Notes under the pieces: generated by a model | Databases searched by the model: none | Seen by the model: the letters and a program-made list of their open reading frames with translations, nothing else | What the model was told of the DNA's origin: nothing | Position numbers and translations under genes: made by a program | In this document: piece by piece, positions 6,781 to 13,946 of the stretch | Layout: each line of letters begins with the position of its first letter | Position numbering within the stretch: the stretch's first letter is position 1 | NCBI GenBank assembly: GCA_003223695.1 | Contig: QHVY01000210.1 | Coordinates: forward strand, 1 to 24,086 | Source of the DNA: Acidobacteriota bacterium | Lineage (GTDB): Bacteria; Acidobacteriota; Thermoanaerobaculia; Gp7-AA8 | DNA: 24,086 bases | Direction of reading: 5' to 3'

Positions 6781-7698
6781 CTATTGCAGGGTGAATGTTC
6801 CGGTGAATGTCTCCTTCGCCGCGTTGTCGATCACGACGTTGTTTCCCGCTGACATGACCTGCGCTCCTTGCTGGATGTCGAGCGCGTACTGTGTGTTCTG
6901 CGTAATCGTGCTGCTTGAGACGCGGATCAGCGCGAGTGGGCGAATGGCGAAGATTCCGACGCTGTTCTGGGCGAAAACAGAGTTGTCGATATTGATCCGC
7001 GCATCGATATCTGCAGAAAAAGAATCGATGCTCACGCCTCGGAAGTTACCGGTGAACAAAGAATTTGTCACCGTGGCATCAGAATAGTTGTTGGACGAGA
7101 GGCCGTAAGTGTGTCCTTCCAGACGGCAGTGATCGATCGTGACCCGCGCTCTGGCCGTGCCTGAGGTGCCCACCAAGGAGATTCCGATGTCGTTGTTGCG
7201 AAGGAAGCTGTCTTTCATTCGAACGTCCGACTGCAGATTGTGTACACCTGTAAAGCCACTAGAAGAGAAGCCCGCAATCACCAGGTTCTCGAGATAGACA
7301 AGCGTGCCCGTCGAGGCCACGAAAACACCAAAAAAACCACCGAGAGAACCGTTCAAATACAGACCCCGCAGCACCACGGAGTTGCCGGACGGCCCCGAAA
7401 TGCGAATCGCCGTGCCGGAGCTCGGCGGCGCGATTGCCGCGTAGATGCCGGGCGGTGAGACGATGGTCACCGACTGAAAGACTTCGAATGGACCGTAACC
7501 TCCCGAAGAAAGAACGACGACTTCTCCCCCCGAGTTCGTCTTGGAAAGGGCCACGCCGAATGTGCGGCAGGGATCGGGAACAGTGCAGGTCGCGGCATCA
7601 GACCCTGTCACCGCCACGGCGCTGCGAGTGTTCTGCGCGTTGGCAATCAGTGGAATCGCGACGATCAAGGCCGCGAGAACGATGTTCTTTTTGTACAT
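6781..7698 (-). CDS. Secreted right-handed beta-helix repeat protein, paralogue B
   Basis: A 305-residue protein with a clear signal peptide (YKKNIVLAALIVAIPLIANA, cleavage before QN). It has the same CTVPDPC motif and a third conserved Cys in TIDHCRLEG. It is nearly collinear with paralogue A; the main differences fall between residues about 95 and 165, with conserved sequence on both sides. The start codon lies 7 nt after the stop of paralogue C and has no strong ribosome-binding site, so translational coupling is likely. It ends in the shared NNVVIDNAAKETF...TLQ tail. Function beyond export and beta-helix fold is not recognisable. Confidence 0.85.
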   Translation of the reverse strand: MYKKNIVLAALIVAIPLIANAQNTRSAVAVTGSDAATCTVPDPCRTFGVALSKTNSGGEVVVLSSGGYGPFEVFQSVTIVSPPGIYAAIAPPSSGTAIRISGPSGNSVVLRGLYLNGSLGGFFGVFVASTGTLVYLENLVIAGFSSSGFTGVHNLQSDVRMKDSFLRNNDIGISLVGTSGTARARVTIDHCRLEGHTYGLSSNNYSDATVTNSLFTGNFRGVSIDSFSADIDARINIDNSVFAQNSVGIFAIRPLALIRVSSSTITQNTQYALDIQQGAQVMSAGNNVVIDNAAKETFTGTFTLQ

Positions 7699-7705
7699 GC
7701 CCGGC

Positions 7706-8623
7706 CTACTTCAGCGCGAAGGTGTTGGTGAACGCCTCCCCAGCAGCGTTGTCAATGAGGACGTTGTTTCCCGCCGACAAGACCTGCGCGCCTTGTTGGA
7801 TGTCCAGGCCGAACTGCGTGTTCTGCGTAATCACGCTGCTGGAGACGTAGACCAGCGCGGCCGTCCGGATGGCGAAGATGCCGACGGAGTTCTGAGTGAA
7901 AACCGAATTGTCAACTGTCACGTGGGCATCAATATCTGCGGAAGGCGAATCGATGCTGATACCGCGGAAGTTGCCTGTCAGGAGGGAATTGGTGAGCGTC
8001 ACTGTGGAAAAGTTGGACGGCTGAACGGCGACGGTGGTCCCTAGAAGTCGGCAATGATCGATCGTCGCTCGGGCCCGGACCGTCGCCGAAGTTCCAGCCA
8101 CCGAGACGCCATAGAAATCGTTTCGAAAAAAGCTGTCGGTGACTCGAAGATTGCCGTCCTGAGGCATGATGACCGCTGTACAACCAGAGCAATTCAAGCC
8201 CGCGACCACCATGTTTTCAAGATAGATGTTTGCACCTGCCGAAAACACGTAGATACCATAGGGTGCGCCTGCACCGTTCACATACAGTCCGCGCAGGACC
8301 ACTGTGGCGCCTGACGCCGTCGAGATGGAAATCCCGATACCGGAGGCCGGCGCGATTGCGGCGTAGATGCCGGGCGGCGAAACGATCGTCACCGCCTGAC
8401 TCACCGTAAACGGCCCGTAACCTCCGGAGGAAAGAACGATGACTTCTCCGCCGGAGTTCGTCTTGGAAAGCGCCGCACCGAACGTGCGGCACGGATCGGG
8501 AACCGTGCAGGTCGCAGCATCGGATCCTGTGACCGACACAGCGCTGCGCGTGTTCTGTGCGAACACCCCGACGGGGATGACAAACAGCATGACGACCACC
8601 ACATTTCTAATGACTGCTTTCAT
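7706..8623 (-). CDS. Secreted right-handed beta-helix repeat protein, paralogue C
   Basis: The frame stays open upstream to 8686, but ATG at 8623 is preceded by AAGGAGG at good spacing and starts the signal peptide (MKAVIRNVVVVMLFVIPVGV, cleavage before QN). This gives 305 residues, matching B and D. The conserved CTVPDPC motif, repeated VTIVSPPGIYAAIAP segment and NNVLIDNAAGEAF tail are present. Its middle section, including a local CSGC pair, is the most divergent of the four. A 100-nt gap separates it from paralogue D, the largest within the array, so it may have its own promoter. Confidence 0.85.
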   Translation of the reverse strand: MKAVIRNVVVVMLFVIPVGVFAQNTRSAVSVTGSDAATCTVPDPCRTFGAALSKTNSGGEVIVLSSGGYGPFTVSQAVTIVSPPGIYAAIAPASGIGISISTASGATVVLRGLYVNGAGAPYGIYVFSAGANIYLENMVVAGLNCSGCTAVIMPQDGNLRVTDSFFRNDFYGVSVAGTSATVRARATIDHCRLLGTTVAVQPSNFSTVTLTNSLLTGNFRGISIDSPSADIDAHVTVDNSVFTQNSVGIFAIRTAALVYVSSSVITQNTQFGLDIQQGAQVLSAGNNVLIDNAAGEAFTNTFALK

Positions 8624-8723
8624 ATCAGCCCTCCTTATTCTCACTTGAGCGCGATACACCGCTAAAGGCACGGCCTTTCCCCACACGACCTCGGCGGAGA
8701 AGCACGCAGACTTTTATATCTGG

Positions 8724-9644
8724 CTATTGCAGGGCGAACGTGCCGCTAAATGTTTCCTTCGCCGCATTGTCGATGACCACGTTGTTTCCCGCTGACGTGA
8801 CCTGCGCTCCCTGTTGGATGTCGAGCGCAAATTGAGTGTTCTGCGTGATCGTGCTGCCTGCGACGCGAACCAGCGCCAGCGTACGAATGGCGAAAATTCC
8901 GACGCTGTTCTGCGCGAAGACGGAGTCGTTGACGGCTACCCTGGCATCAATATCTGTTCCTCCTGAGTCGATACTGAGGCCGCGGAAGTTCCCGGTCATC
9001 AGCGACTCAGACACTGTCGTATCGGTAAACGTGGCAGGTGAGATTGCGTACGTGTTTCCTTCCACGCGACAATGATCGATCGTTGCTCGCGCCCTCGACG
9101 ACGCCGACGCGCCGGAAAATGCGATTCCGTAATAGTTGTTGCGAACGAAGCTGTCTTTAATCCGAAAGTCGGCCGCCGCTGTCTCGTATACCCCGACGGC
9201 ACCGCCAAGCGAAAAGCCCGCAATCACCATGTTCTCGAGGTAGGTGATCGTCCCCGCTGAGAGCACCCAAACACCGACGCTGCCACCGAGCGCGCCATTC
9301 ACATACAGTCCGCGCAGCACCACAGAGGCGCCGGAGGCTGTCGAAATGACGATTCCCGTCCCGGAGGTCGGCGCGATCGCCGCGTAGATTCCGGACGGCG
9401 ACACGATCGTTACGGACTGACTCACCGTAAATGGCCCATAACCCCCCGAGGAAAGGACGATCACTTCTCCGCCGGCGTTGGTCTTGGAAAGGGCCACGCC
9501 GAATGTGCGGCACGGATCGGGAACGGTGCAGGTCGCTGCATCGGACCCCGTGATCGCTACGGCGCTGCGATTGTTCTGCGCCGCGGCCACGAGGGGAATG
9601 AGAACCACAATCAGCAGGACGACAGTTCGCCTCAGTAGGCTCAC
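8724..9644 (-). CDS. Secreted right-handed beta-helix repeat protein, paralogue D
   Basis: A 306-residue protein starting with GTG at 9644, 6 nt after an AAGGAG ribosome-binding site. The signal peptide (SLLRRTVVLLIVVLIPLVAA, cleavage before QN) and shared domain (CTVPDPC, VTIVSPSGIYAAIAP, TIDHCRVEG, NNVVIDNAAKETF) match the other three. It is the first gene of the array, directly downstream of tRNA-Asn. Strong similarity along all four proteins indicates tandem duplication. The repeats fit a right-handed parallel beta-helix; ligand and location outside the cytoplasm are inference. Confidence 0.85.
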   Translation of the reverse strand: MSLLRRTVVLLIVVLIPLVAAAQNNRSAVAITGSDAATCTVPDPCRTFGVALSKTNAGGEVIVLSSGGYGPFTVSQSVTIVSPSGIYAAIAPTSGTGIVISTASGASVVLRGLYVNGALGGSVGVWVLSAGTITYLENMVIAGFSLGGAVGVYETAAADFRIKDSFVRNNYYGIAFSGASASSRARATIDHCRVEGNTYAISPATFTDTTVSESLMTGNFRGLSIDSGGTDIDARVAVNDSVFAQNSVGIFAIRTLALVRVAGSTITQNTQFALDIQQGAQVTSAGNNVVIDNAAKETFSGTFALQ

Positions 9645-9701
9645 GCAGATCTCCTTTGTTGTAGGCGGCGAAGAATATCAGAACGTGGAGGGGCTGAGGA
9701 A

Positions 9702-9777
9702 TGGCTCCGGCAGTAGGACTCGAACCTACGACCCGCGGATTAACAGTCCGCTGCTCTACCAACTGAGCTATGCCGGA
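9702..9777 (-). tRNA. tRNA-Asn (anticodon GTT)
   Basis: A complete 76-nt cloverleaf on the minus strand. The acceptor pairs TCCGGCA (9777-9771) with TGCCGGA (9712-9706), then discriminator G and an encoded CCA (9704-9702). The D arm carries AGCTCAGTTGGTAGAGC, the T loop GGTTCGAGTCC, and the anticodon GTT is at 9744-9742 within CGGACTGTTAATCCG. Nucleotides 8-10 (TAG) also serve as the stop codon of the upstream DNPH1-like gene. Confidence 0.97.
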
Positions 9778-10235
9778 GTGCGGCGGCGTGAATAACCTTC
9801 GCTTGCCGTGCTGTATTTCGCCAGCGTCGCGCGCAAACGGCCGAGCATTTCGGCCGCGTCATCGTACTCGATCAGCTCGATTTTCGGATCGCCGCTGACC
9901 ATGGCCGTGCAGCGTTTCGTGTACGCGGCGCGGTAGAGGCAGATGACCGGAATGCCGAATCGATAGCGCGCCGTCGCCACTTCGTATCCCACCCCTGTCG
10001 AGGGCATCGACACCTCGGCGACGAGAACGTCGGCGTCGGCGATCCATCGGATGTCGCGATCGAAAATCGCCGCTGATTCGAGCCGTTCGCCATCTGCGCC
10101 AACGTTCTCCGCGGCCACCGCGCCCGCGAGCACGCGATGTCCATCGTGCTCGAGCGCGGCAATGATTTCGCGATAGTGTGCGACGTCGCCGCGTCCGCCG
10201 CTGATCGCGCCGGCGAAGTAAATCGTGAGCGGCAC
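9768..10235 (-). CDS. DNPH1/Rcl-like nucleotide N-glycosidase (nucleoside 2-deoxyribosyltransferase fold)
   Basis: A 155-residue protein of the nucleoside 2-deoxyribosyltransferase superfamily. It has an N-terminal strand and loop IYFAGAISGGR (5-15), as in DNPH1/Rcl enzymes, then ADVLVAEVSMPSTGVGYE (68-85) with the probable catalytic Glu85. A later segment (CTAMVSGDPKIELIEY) also fits. DNPH1 hydrolyses the N-glycosidic bond of deoxynucleoside 5'-monophosphates, cleaning up modified nucleotides. The GTG start at 10235 has no ribosome-binding site and follows a TAGACT hexamer by 6 nt, so a leaderless mRNA is possible. The frame has no stop before the tRNA-Asn gene; its TAG is tRNA nucleotides 8-10. 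The last about 15 residues are unlikely to be part of the conserved fold. Confidence 0.8.
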   Translation of the reverse strand: MPLTIYFAGAISGGRGDVAHYREIIAALEHDGHRVLAGAVAAENVGADGERLESAAIFDRDIRWIADADVLVAEVSMPSTGVGYEVATARYRFGIPVICLYRAAYTKRCTAMVSGDPKIELIEYDDAAEMLGRLRATLAKYSTASEGYSRRRTPA

Positions 10236-10241
10236 GCCAGC

Positions 10242-10251
10242 AGTCTACAAT
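10242..10251. promoter_or_regulatory. Overlapping divergent -10-like hexamers
   Basis: Only 26 bp separate the divergent starts at 10235 (minus) and 10262 (plus). On the minus strand TAGACT (10247-10242) is 6 nt from GTG. On the plus strand TACAAT (10246-10251) is 10 nt from GTG. The hexamers overlap by two bases. Their positions would place transcription starts at or very near the start codons. No good -35 is visible for either. Confidence 0.35.
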
Positions 10252-10261
10252 CCCCCGCCCA

Positions 10262-11758
10262 GTGACTGAAGTTCTCATTGTCGGTGCCGGTCCGACGGGC
10301 CTCGTTCTCGCTCTCTGGCTCGCGCGACTCGGCATCCGCATCCGCATCATCGACAAGACCGCGGAGCCAGGTACGAGCTCACGCGCGCTCGGCGTGCAGG
10401 CACGGACGCTCGAGTTCTACCGCCAACTCGGTTTCGTCGACAAGATCGTTCGCGCCGGGCTCGAGCTCAACGCAGCAAATCTGTGGGTTCGCGGCCGAAA
10501 AGCGGCGCACATTGAATTCGGCGGGTTCGGAACGATCGCCACTCCTTATCAGTACGCGCTGATTTATCCGCAGGACGAACATGAGCGATTCCTGATCAAG
10601 CGGCTCGAAGAACTCGGCGTGCACGTCGAACGGCAGACAGAGTTGATTGACCTCGAACAATTCGACGATCGAGTCGTGGCTCACCTGCAAGGGTCGACAA
10701 CCGAGGCGGCATTCGTTGCCGGTTGCGACGGCGCGCGTTCGACCGTACGCGAGAAACTCGGCATCAGCTTCGGCGGCGGCACCTACGAGCATCTCTTTTA
10801 CGTCGCCGACGTTGAAGCGGGCGGGCCGCAAGTCGATCGCCAGATCCACGTCTCTGTCGATACGAGCGACTTCACGGCCGTTTTCCCGCTCAAAGACGAG
10901 GAGCGCGTACGGCTGATCGGCACCATTCGCCCCGAGGCCGAGAAGGAAAGCGAGAAGGAGCTCGGCTGGGATGACGTGAGCAAGGGCCTTTTGCAGCGAC
11001 TGCGCATCGACGTCCGCCGCGTCAACTGGTTCTCGACTTATCACGTGCACCACCGCGTTGCATCTCGCTTTCGGGAAAGCCGCATCTTTCTTCTCGGCGA
11101 TGCAGCGCACATCCACAGTCCGGTCGGCGGCCAGGGAATGAATACCGGCATCGGCGACGCGATAAACCTCGCGTGGAAACTTGCGGCGGTGCTGCGCGAA
11201 CGGGCGCCGATTGGTCTTGTCGACAGCTACGAGCCGGAGCGGATCGGCTTCGCACGGCGGTTGGTCGCCACGACCGATCGCGTCTTCCAGTTCGTCACGA
11301 GAAGCGGGCGCCTCGCGGCAGTTGTTCGCGTGCACATCGCTCCACGCGTCATCGGCGCTGCGTTTCGCCTGCCTTCGGTGAGGCGCTTCATGTTCCGTAC
11401 GGTCTCACAGACAACGATCAACTATCGCGAAAGTGCTTTGAGCGAGGGGCGCGCCGGCAGCGTTCACGGCGGAGATCGCCTGCCCTGGATCGGTTCAGAG
11501 CCGGACAATTTCACATCGCTTCAGTCGCTCGAATGGCAGGTGCACGTATACGGAACGGCGACGCGCAAGCTGGCAGCAACCTGCGCTTCACGCGGGCTGC
11601 AACTGCAGGTCTTTCCCTGGAGCGAGAGTGCGAAGCGCGCGGGATTCGCGCGCGACGCGAGCTACCTCGTGCGTCCCGACGGCCACGTTGCACTCGCAGA
11701 TCCGCTGCAAAGCCCCGCGCGGCTCGAGCAGTATCGCGACAGACACGGGATGACATAA
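10262..11758 (+). CDS. FAD-dependent aromatic-ring monooxygenase family protein
   Basis: A 498-residue flavoprotein of the phenol 2-monooxygenase/pentachlorophenol hydroxylase group. The dinucleotide-binding GxGxxG is at 8-13 (GAGPTG). The DG motif Asp156-Gly157 (GCDGARSTVRE) and the GD motif Gly279-Asp280 (LLGDAAHIHSPVGGQGMNTG) contact FAD and NAD(P)H. A C-terminal region after about 390 resembles the degenerate thioredoxin-like domain of this family. These enzymes hydroxylate aromatic compounds using NAD(P)H and oxygen; the substrate here is unknown. The GTG start has no ribosome-binding site. Ribonuclease G begins 9 nt after the stop. Confidence 0.85.
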   Translation: MTEVLIVGAGPTGLVLALWLARLGIRIRIIDKTAEPGTSSRALGVQARTLEFYRQLGFVDKIVRAGLELNAANLWVRGRKAAHIEFGGFGTIATPYQYALIYPQDEHERFLIKRLEELGVHVERQTELIDLEQFDDRVVAHLQGSTTEAAFVAGCDGARSTVREKLGISFGGGTYEHLFYVADVEAGGPQVDRQIHVSVDTSDFTAVFPLKDEERVRLIGTIRPEAEKESEKELGWDDVSKGLLQRLRIDVRRVNWFSTYHVHHRVASRFRESRIFLLGDAAHIHSPVGGQGMNTGIGDAINLAWKLAAVLRERAPIGLVDSYEPERIGFARRLVATTDRVFQFVTRSGRLAAVVRVHIAPRVIGAAFRLPSVRRFMFRTVSQTTINYRESALSEGRAGSVHGGDRLPWIGSEPDNFTSLQSLEWQVHVYGTATRKLAATCASRGLQLQVFPWSESAKRAGFARDASYLVRPDGHVALADPLQSPARLEQYRDRHGMT

Positions 11759-11767
11759 TCGCCGCCC

Positions 11768-13249
11768 ATGGCGCGCGAGATCGTGATCAACGCGACGAAG
11801 CACGAGTCGCGCATCGCCGTTCTCGACGAAGGACAAGTCGTCGAGCTCTGGGTCGAGCGCACGCGCTACCGGACCGTCGTGGGCAACATCTACAAGGGCC
11901 GCGTGACGAAAGTCCTTCCCGGAATGCAGTCCGCGTTCGTCGAGCTGGGCCTCGATCGCGACGCGTTTCTCTACGTCTCCGACGTGCTCGAGGAATTCGA
12001 AGAGTATGAAAGCGAATCGAGCGAAGACCTCACGCTCGACGAGGCGCCGCGGCCGGAAACATCGATTTCCGATCTTCTGCGCGAAGGGCAGGAGATTGTC
12101 GTACAGGTTTCAAAAGACACGATCGCCGGAAAAGGCGCGCGGATCACCAGTCACATCACGCTGCCCGGACGCTTTCTCGTGTACATGCCCACTGTGAACC
12201 ACATCGGCGTTTCGCGCCGCATCGACAACGAGGAAGAGCGGCTGCGGCTCAAGCAGATTCTCGAAAAGATTCGGCCGCAGGGAGGCGGTGGGTTCATCGT
12301 CCGAACCGCCGGCGAGCAGCACAACGAAGACGATTTTCGCGCCGACATGAAGTACCTGATCGACTTGTGGGATCAGATTCGCCGGCGCGCGGACAAAGCT
12401 TCGGCGCCGACGTTGATTCATCACGATCTCGATCTCGTCCTGCGCACCATTCGCGATGTGCTCACACCCGAATTCAAAACCGTGTGGGTCGATTCGGTTG
12501 AGCAGTATCAGCGCATCGTCGAGTTTCTCGATCAGATTCAGCCGGCGCTCGTGGCTCGCGTCCGACTCTATCGGCGCGAGGAGCCGATCTTCGACGAGTT
12601 CGGAATCGAAGCGGAGATCGCGAAGGCGCTGAACTCGAAAGTCTGGTTGAAATCGGGCGGCTACATCGTCATCAATCAGACCGAGGCGCTCGTGGCGATC
12701 GATGTGAACACGGGGAAATACGTCGGCAAGAAAAATCTCGAGGAGACGGTCTTTCGCACGAACCTCGAAGCGGCGAAAGAAATCGTTCGGCAGATCCGTC
12801 TGCGCGATCTTGGCGGCATCATCGTTCTCGACTTCATCGATATGGAAGATCTGGCCAACCGCGCCGCGCTGTTCGAGGCGTTCGAAAACGAGATCAAGAA
12901 GGATCGATCGAAAACGAAAATCCTCCAGATTTCCGAATTCGGGCTGATCGAGATGACGCGCAAGCGCGTTCGGCAGTCGCTCGAGCGATCGCTCACGCAG
13001 CCGTGCCCGTACTGCTCCGGCAGCGGGCGAATCAAATCGAATACGACGATTTCACTGGAGATCTGGCGCGAGCTGATGAAGCTGCGCGATCTGCACGAAG
13101 GTCAGGACGTGATCGTGCGTGTGAATCCTGTGGTTTACAACTCGCTCGACCCCATTTTCGATGAGGTCGAGCGAAGCCTTGGAATTCACCTCGTGTTCAA
13201 GCCGGACGACTCCCTGCACCACGAACAGTTCGACGTGGTCCGGATTTAG
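11768..13249 (+). CDS. rng: Ribonuclease G (Rne/Rng family)
   Basis: A 493-residue endoribonuclease that processes rRNA and degrades mRNA from the 5' end. It has an N-terminal S1 domain (about 38-130, with VGNIYKGRVTKVLPGMQSAFVELG) that contains an acidic insertion at about 74-97. The catalytic metal ligands are Asp312 (AIDVNTG) and Asp355 (VLDFIDM), 43 residues apart as in E. coli RNase E. The zinc-link CPYC is at 413-416, again with the E. coli spacing of 58 from the second Asp. No long C-terminal scaffold follows, which fits RNase G rather than RNase E. A CATAAT hexamer (11754-11759) ends 8 nt before the ATG, and no ribosome-binding site is seen. Confidence 0.92.
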   Translation: MAREIVINATKHESRIAVLDEGQVVELWVERTRYRTVVGNIYKGRVTKVLPGMQSAFVELGLDRDAFLYVSDVLEEFEEYESESSEDLTLDEAPRPETSISDLLREGQEIVVQVSKDTIAGKGARITSHITLPGRFLVYMPTVNHIGVSRRIDNEEERLRLKQILEKIRPQGGGGFIVRTAGEQHNEDDFRADMKYLIDLWDQIRRRADKASAPTLIHHDLDLVLRTIRDVLTPEFKTVWVDSVEQYQRIVEFLDQIQPALVARVRLYRREEPIFDEFGIEAEIAKALNSKVWLKSGGYIVINQTEALVAIDVNTGKYVGKKNLEETVFRTNLEAAKEIVRQIRLRDLGGIIVLDFIDMEDLANRAALFEAFENEIKKDRSKTKILQISEFGLIEMTRKRVRQSLERSLTQPCPYCSGSGRIKSNTTISLEIWRELMKLRDLHEGQDVIVRVNPVVYNSLDPIFDEVERSLGIHLVFKPDDSLHHEQFDVVRI

Positions 13250-13266
13250 CAGTTCCGGCATGTCCC

Positions 13267-13599
13267 ATGCAGCTTGTTGAGACGGCCACCATGTCGCTGG
13301 AAGACACCTTCGGCAATCTTGCAGCTTTCCTGAACAGTCTGGACGCCGAGGGAGAGCAGAAATTCGAGCTCTCGCACTCGCTGGTGATCATCTGTCCGGA
13401 TTGCGGAAAGAACATCGCCTTTCGCGGGCGCTGTCCGAAGTGTGGCGGCAACAGTTGGATTCCCGCGGGTCACGCCGGCGGGATTTTCGAGCGCATGAAA
13501 GCGCAGCGCTGGCGGACGATGATGCGCGAAGAAGACGACAGTCTGAATTTGCGCCCGCGACGCGAAACGCGAAGTGAAGAGCGCGCCGAGCAGCGCTGA
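13267..13599 (+). CDS. Small zinc-ribbon protein, function unknown
   Basis: A 110-residue protein with a four-Cys zinc ribbon, C43-P-D-C46 and C56-P-K-C59, flanked by an acidic N-terminal helix region and a basic C-terminal tail rich in Arg and Glu. It begins 17 nt after ribonuclease G on the same strand and may be co-transcribed. Met11-type alternative starts are possible, including the ATG at 13291 region (codon nine). I do not recognise a named family. A role in RNA or protein contacts is only a guess from the ribbon and charged tail. Confidence 0.65.
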   Translation: MQLVETATMSLEDTFGNLAAFLNSLDAEGEQKFELSHSLVIICPDCGKNIAFRGRCPKCGGNSWIPAGHAGGIFERMKAQRWRTMMREEDDSLNLRPRRETRSEERAEQR

Positions 13600-13651
13600 C
13601 GTAGCGCCGGCTCTCCAGCCGGCGCGAGCCGACTAAGAGTCGGCTCTACGT
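13599..13651. repeat. Two-hairpin palindromic element between convergent genes
   Basis: Two adjacent perfect 9-bp hairpins, GCGCCGGCT/AGCCGGCGC (13604-13612 and 13617-13625, 4-nt loop) and GAGCCGACT/AGTCGGCTC (13626-13634 and 13638-13646, 3-nt loop), are enclosed by an outer ACGTAG/CTACGT pair (13599-13604 and 13646-13651). The element fills the gap between the zinc-ribbon and DUF507 genes and overlaps the end of each. It could be a REP-like repeat, a bidirectional terminator, or both; no T-run is present. Confidence 0.8.
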
Positions 13652-13930
13652 ATCCAAACCTTCGCGCAGATACTCCTCGTCCATGTATTTCCGGAAGAGC
13701 TCTTCGTATTCGCGCGTGCCCGGCTTCGGCCCTTTGCGCATCGTGGCGATGCGGCGGCGCACATTCTCTTCGCGTTCTTCTTCGCGTTTGAGTTCGTCGC
13801 CGAGGGCGTGAGCGATCGACTGGCGGACGACTTCGCGATCCTTGAGCAGAATCACGGATTTCGTCCGCGTCATGGCGTCGAGAAGCTCTCGCGCGAGCTG
13901 GTTGACTCGCTCGCGCGAAATTCGGTGCAT
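13646..13930 (-). CDS. DUF507 family protein
   Basis: The frame is open upstream to 14005, inside gyrA, but the family-typical N-terminus begins at ATG 13930 (MHRISRERVNQLARELLDAM), giving 94 residues as expected for DUF507. The protein is highly charged and largely helical, with a KREEEREENVRRR stretch and a C-terminal YEELFRKYMDEEY. DUF507 has no established function. It starts 16 nt after the gyrA stop. A TAGAAT hexamer (13941-13936) lies 5 nt before the ATG with no ribosome-binding site, which would allow a leaderless transcript from within the gyrA 3' region. Confidence 0.8.
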   Translation of the reverse strand: MHRISRERVNQLARELLDAMTRTKSVILLKDREVVRQSIAHALGDELKREEEREENVRRRIATMRKGPKPGTREYEELFRKYMDEEYLREGLDT

Positions 13931-13946
13931 ATTCGATTCTAGCCCG

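Noticed and set aside
8664..8678. A terminator hairpin (AAAGGC-ACG-GCCTTT) between paralogues D and C
   Set aside because: The stem is only 6 bp with no T-run on either strand, so it is not distinguishable from chance.
5829..9644. A polymorphic toxin, phage tail-spike or defence cassette
   Set aside because: All four proteins have classical signal peptides and no toxin or immunity module, phage gene or nuclease motif is present nearby.
10379..11335. A 318-codon minus-strand open frame opposite the monooxygenase
   Set aside because: The opposite strand encodes a flavoprotein with all three family motifs, so this is a frame shadow.
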